Below are positions 61,813 to 64,000 of a stretch of DNA of 64,000 bases, piece after piece (positions within the stretch are counted from its first letter, which is position 1; every line of letters starts with the position of its first letter). This DNA comes from Parvularculaceae bacterium (lineage in GTDB: Bacteria > Pseudomonadota > Alphaproteobacteria > Caulobacterales > Parvularculaceae): assembly GCA_028284065.1 (NCBI GenBank), contig JANQSJ010000011.1, positions 1 through 64,000 of the forward strand, read 5' to 3'. Made by a program: the position numbers and the translations under genes. The notes under the pieces were generated by a model that worked only from the letters and a program-made list of their open reading frames with translations, was not told the origin of the DNA and did no database searches.

Positions 61813-62798
61813 TCCCAGGGGCCCGCATCTTCCAAAGGCGCCGCGCCGGCATAGTCACGCAGCGCGTCGATGCGCTTCTCGATCGGCGGATGGGTCGCGA
61901 AGACGCCGAAGAACCGCACCGGATTGTCGACCATCATTTGACGGACGTCGTCCGGCGCGTCGATTTCCGATCTGCCGGATATCTTCTGAAGCGCGCTGAC
62001 CATCGCGTCGGCGTTTCGGGTGAGGTCCACCGCGCCGGCGTCGGCGAGATATTCGCGCTTCTGCGACAGGGCGAAGCGGATGAGGATGGCCAGCAGATAG
62101 GCGAGGACGATGACGACCACCGCTACGATGATCAGCAGGCCGCCGCCACGGCTGTCGCCCCGCCGCGATCTTGTGTGGCCGCCCATCCTGACGCCGGACC
62201 GGAAGACGCCGTTGAAGATCAGCTCGCCGACAAATGAGAAAATGCCGACGAAGATCACGGCGACGATCAGCAGCCTGACGTCCTGGTTGCGGATGTGGGT
62301 GAGCTCGTGGGCGAGAACCGCTTCCAGTTCATCGCGGTCAAGGCGGTCGATCAGCCCACGCGTCAAGGTGATGGCGTAGTTCCTCTCGCTGATCCCGCTG
62401 GCGAAAGCGTTCATCTGCGGCGTTTCGATGATCGACAGGGTCGGCATCGCAATCCCCCGCGAGATGCAGAGGTTTTCGAGAAGGTTATAGATCTCCGGCG
62501 CGTCGGCGCGGGCGAGGCCGCGCGACCCGACGGACGCGGCGATGATCCGCTGGTGCGAGACCCAGGCGATCAGGAACCAGACGCACGCGCCAAGCACCGC
62601 GAACGGGAGCGCGCCGACAAAGCGCTCCAGAACCAGCGCGCGCGCCTCCTCCATGCTGCGGAACTCTTCGACCGCGCCGACATATCCGATGGTCAACCCC
62701 AGCAGCAGGACCGCAAGAAGAATGGGAAATCCGGCCAGCAACAGCAGTGATTTCAGCTGGTTATTCCAGATATGTGTTTGAAGGCCGTAAGCGCCCAT
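61809..62798 (-). CDS. M48-family membrane zinc metalloprotease (HtpX-like)
   Basis: 329 residues. Membrane helices at about 16-38, 56-75, 175-200 and 225-250. The zinc motif LAHELTHIRNQDVR (HExxH) lies near residue 165, with FASGISERNYAITLTRGL before it. The third ligand Glu is in KREYLADAGAVDLTRN. It degrades damaged membrane proteins in HtpX-like systems. With LemA and a racemase it forms a minus-strand run. Its stop codon overlaps the flhF stop on the other strand (CTAG). Confidence 0.92.
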   Translation of the reverse strand: MGAYGLQTHIWNNQLKSLLLLAGFPILLAVLLLGLTIGYVGAVEEFRSMEEARALVLERFVGALPFAVLGACVWFLIAWVSHQRIIAASVGSRGLARADAPEIYNLLENLCISRGIAMPTLSIIETPQMNAFASGISERNYAITLTRGLIDRLDRDELEAVLAHELTHIRNQDVRLLIVAVIFVGIFSFVGELIFNGVFRSGVRMGGHTRSRRGDSRGGGLLIIVAVVVIVLAYLLAILIRFALSQKREYLADAGAVDLTRNADAMVSALQKISGRSEIDAPDDVRQMMVDNPVRFFGVFATHPPIEKRIDALRDYAGAAPLEDAGPWD

Positions 62799-62804
62799 AT
62801 GCGA

Positions 62805-63521
62805 TCAGGCTTGCTTTAGCGCGTCGCCGCCCAGCGCATAGTCAGCGAGCGCCGCAGCGTGGATCGCCGTGGTGTCGTAGACTGGCGGATCAACGTCATC
62901 GGGTCCGAGGATCATGCAGAGCTCAGTGCATCCGAGAATCACGGCGTCGGCGCCGGCCGCCACGGCGCGCCTCACGATCTCCTGCATTTCGCCGCGGCTA
63001 TCCTCGCGGACGACGCCCTTCGAAAGTTCATCAAAGATGATCCGTCCGACCCGCGCCCGGTCCGCCCCATCCGGCGTCAAGACGTCGCCATCATATCGCC
63101 GCGCAAACTCCGGCAGGTAGAAGTGCCCCTCCATTACGAACGGCGTGCCGAGGAGAAGCGGCCGCCGCGCGTGGCCGTCTTGAAGCGCCGTCGCAAGCGC
63201 GTCCAGAAGATGGATGACCTCAAGGCCCGTCGCCTCCGCCGCCGCCGCGGCGCCGATGTGCGAGGTGTTTGACGAGATTGCGAGCGCCGTTGCGCCGCCG
63301 GCTTTCAGACGGCGCGCCGCGGCGGCGATCTCCTCCGCATACCCCCGCCAGTCGCTGTTGGCGTAGAGGCTCTGCATGACGCCAAAGTCGAGGGTATAGA
63401 TAAGCAGCGGCATGGAGTGCGCGCCGCCGCGCGCGGCGCGGGCCGCCGCATTCAGATGCGCGTAATAGATCGGGGTCGATTCCGGGCTGACGCCGCCAAT
63501 GAGGCCGAGCAGACGATCCAC
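62805..63521 (-). CDS. Aspartate/glutamate racemase family protein
   Basis: 238 residues from a GTG start. GLIGGVSPESTPIYY is the family N-terminal motif; the C-terminal catalytic Cys is in ILGCTELCMIL. At the first catalytic position, usually Cys before NTxH, the sequence reads ISSNTSH, so one of the two catalytic cysteines is Ser. Similar single-Cys variants such as E. coli YgeA carry Thr there and prefer L-substrates. Lies 11 bp after lemA and 6 bp before the M48 gene. Confidence 0.88.
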   Translation of the reverse strand: MDRLLGLIGGVSPESTPIYYAHLNAAARAARGGAHSMPLLIYTLDFGVMQSLYANSDWRGYAEEIAAAARRLKAGGATALAISSNTSHIGAAAAAEATGLEVIHLLDALATALQDGHARRPLLLGTPFVMEGHFYLPEFARRYDGDVLTPDGADRARVGRIIFDELSKGVVREDSRGEMQEIVRRAVAAGADAVILGCTELCMILGPDDVDPPVYDTTAIHAAALADYALGGDALKQA

Positions 63522-63532
63522 GTTGTGCGTCC

Positions 63533-64000
63533 TCAGCTAAACGAAACGTCCGGCGCCGCTTCAAGGGTTTCGCGCGCCGCCTCAGGGATCTCGAAGAAAT
63601 CGCGCTGTTTGAAGTTGCCCATCGGCGCAATGAAGTTGCCGGGTATCTGCTGGATGATGGTGTTGAACTCCTGCACGGCGTTGTTGAAGAAACGACGCGC
63701 GGCGGCGAGCTTGTTCTCCACGTCCGCCAGCTCGCGCTGCAGTTCAAGAAAGTTCGTGTTCGCCTTGAGATCCGGATAGGCTTCGGCGAGGGCGAAAAGA
63801 CGTCCGAGCGCCGCGCCGAGCACGCCTTCCGCCTGTCCCTGCGCCGCCGGGCCCTGCGCCGACGTCGCGGCGTTGCGGGCGCTGATCACCGCATCCAGCG
63901 TTTCCTTCTCATGGGCCGCATAGCCCTTCACCGTTTCGACGAGGTTGGGCACGAGGTCGTGGCGCTGCTTCAGCTGCACGTCGACGTCGGCGAAGGCCTG
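63533..64000 (-). CDS. LemA-family protein, partial at window end
   Basis: The N-terminal part lies beyond the window. The visible 155 residues are typical of LemA: QLKQRHDLVPNLVETVKGYAAHEKETLDAVISAR in two blocks, NFLELQRELADVENKLAAARRFFN and FNTIIQQIPGNFIAPMGNF. LemA proteins are membrane-anchored helical bundles often coded next to M48/HtpX-like proteases, as here. The codons before the Met at 63979 still match the family (AFADVDV), so the true start is upstream. Confidence 0.9.
   Translation of the reverse strand, partial: QAFADVDVQLKQRHDLVPNLVETVKGYAAHEKETLDAVISARNAATSAQGPAAQGQAEGVLGAALGRLFALAEAYPDLKANTNFLELQRELADVENKLAAARRFFNNAVQEFNTIIQQIPGNFIAPMGNFKQRDFFEIPEAARETLEAAPDVSFS

Overview
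This window is high-GC chromosomal DNA with the gene content of a marine or aquatic alphaproteobacterium from the order of stalked/prosthecate relatives (Parvularculaceae, Hyphomonadaceae or a neighbour). Pointers are a SciP-type CtrA inhibitor (60219..60509), an FlhF-like GTPase, the ispH-thrB-rnhA order, a carotenoid crtI-crtB pair, an Oar-like TonB receptor, long-chain acyl-CoA dehydrogenase of the DmdC type and tandem DUF6090 proteins. The species assignment is inference. There is no rRNA, no CRISPR array, no transposase and no prophage; one elongator tRNA-Met is present.

Region 1 (86..8964, minus) is a tightly packed run: ppx/gppA, rlmE, a proteasome-like Ntn hydrolase, a small tyrosine phosphatase, guaB, a membrane protein, rsmB and guaA. 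Several stops and starts overlap. Region 2 (9068..12336) is a complete phage-shock module: a 53-aa membrane gene, pspA, pspB, pspC and a 67-aa membrane gene on the minus strand. They are driven by a recognisable sigma-54 promoter and faced by divergent pspF with a triplicated upstream element. Region 3 (12368..24508) holds a lipoprotein phosphoesterase, a MerR-TipAS regulator, phhA with a divergent Lrp regulator, an AraC regulator, holC, esterase/hydrolase genes, an SDR and an HxlR regulator. Region 4 (24535..30444) holds a Doc/AbrB toxin-antitoxin pair, an acyl-CoA dehydrogenase and four tandem DUF6090 paralogues. Region 5 (30636..36743) is a mix of small metabolic genes, a Crp/Fnr regulator, an unrecognised 334-aa protein and pepA. 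Region 6 (37034..47324) has a soluble chemoreceptor, crtB, crtI, a fatty-acid-hydroxylase-fold enzyme and a TonB receptor. Region 7 (47546..64000) is largely housekeeping: argS, ispH, thrB, rnhA, a DUF5117-like metalloprotease, tRNA-Met, an L-2-hydroxyglutarate-oxidase-like enzyme, mnmA, sciP, flhF, an M48 protease, a racemase and a LemA gene cut by the window end.

Functionally, guaA and guaB make GMP, and the operon also carries a Ppx/GppA enzyme that can act on (p)ppGpp. The psp module senses and repairs inner-membrane stress. crtB/crtI with ispH point to isoprenoid and carotenoid production. sciP and flhF belong to cell-cycle and flagellar control.

The strongest candidates for undescribed biology are the four-gene DUF6090 array with near-identical membrane anchors and divergent periplasmic domains, the proteasome-like protein coupled to rlmE and the phosphatase-guaB genes, the extended psp operon with two unassigned small membrane genes and a natural His tract in PspC, and a 142-bp palindromic element with perfect 22-bp ends found in two convergent intergenic spaces. 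All calls rest on reading the sequence and remembered family features; no database search was run.
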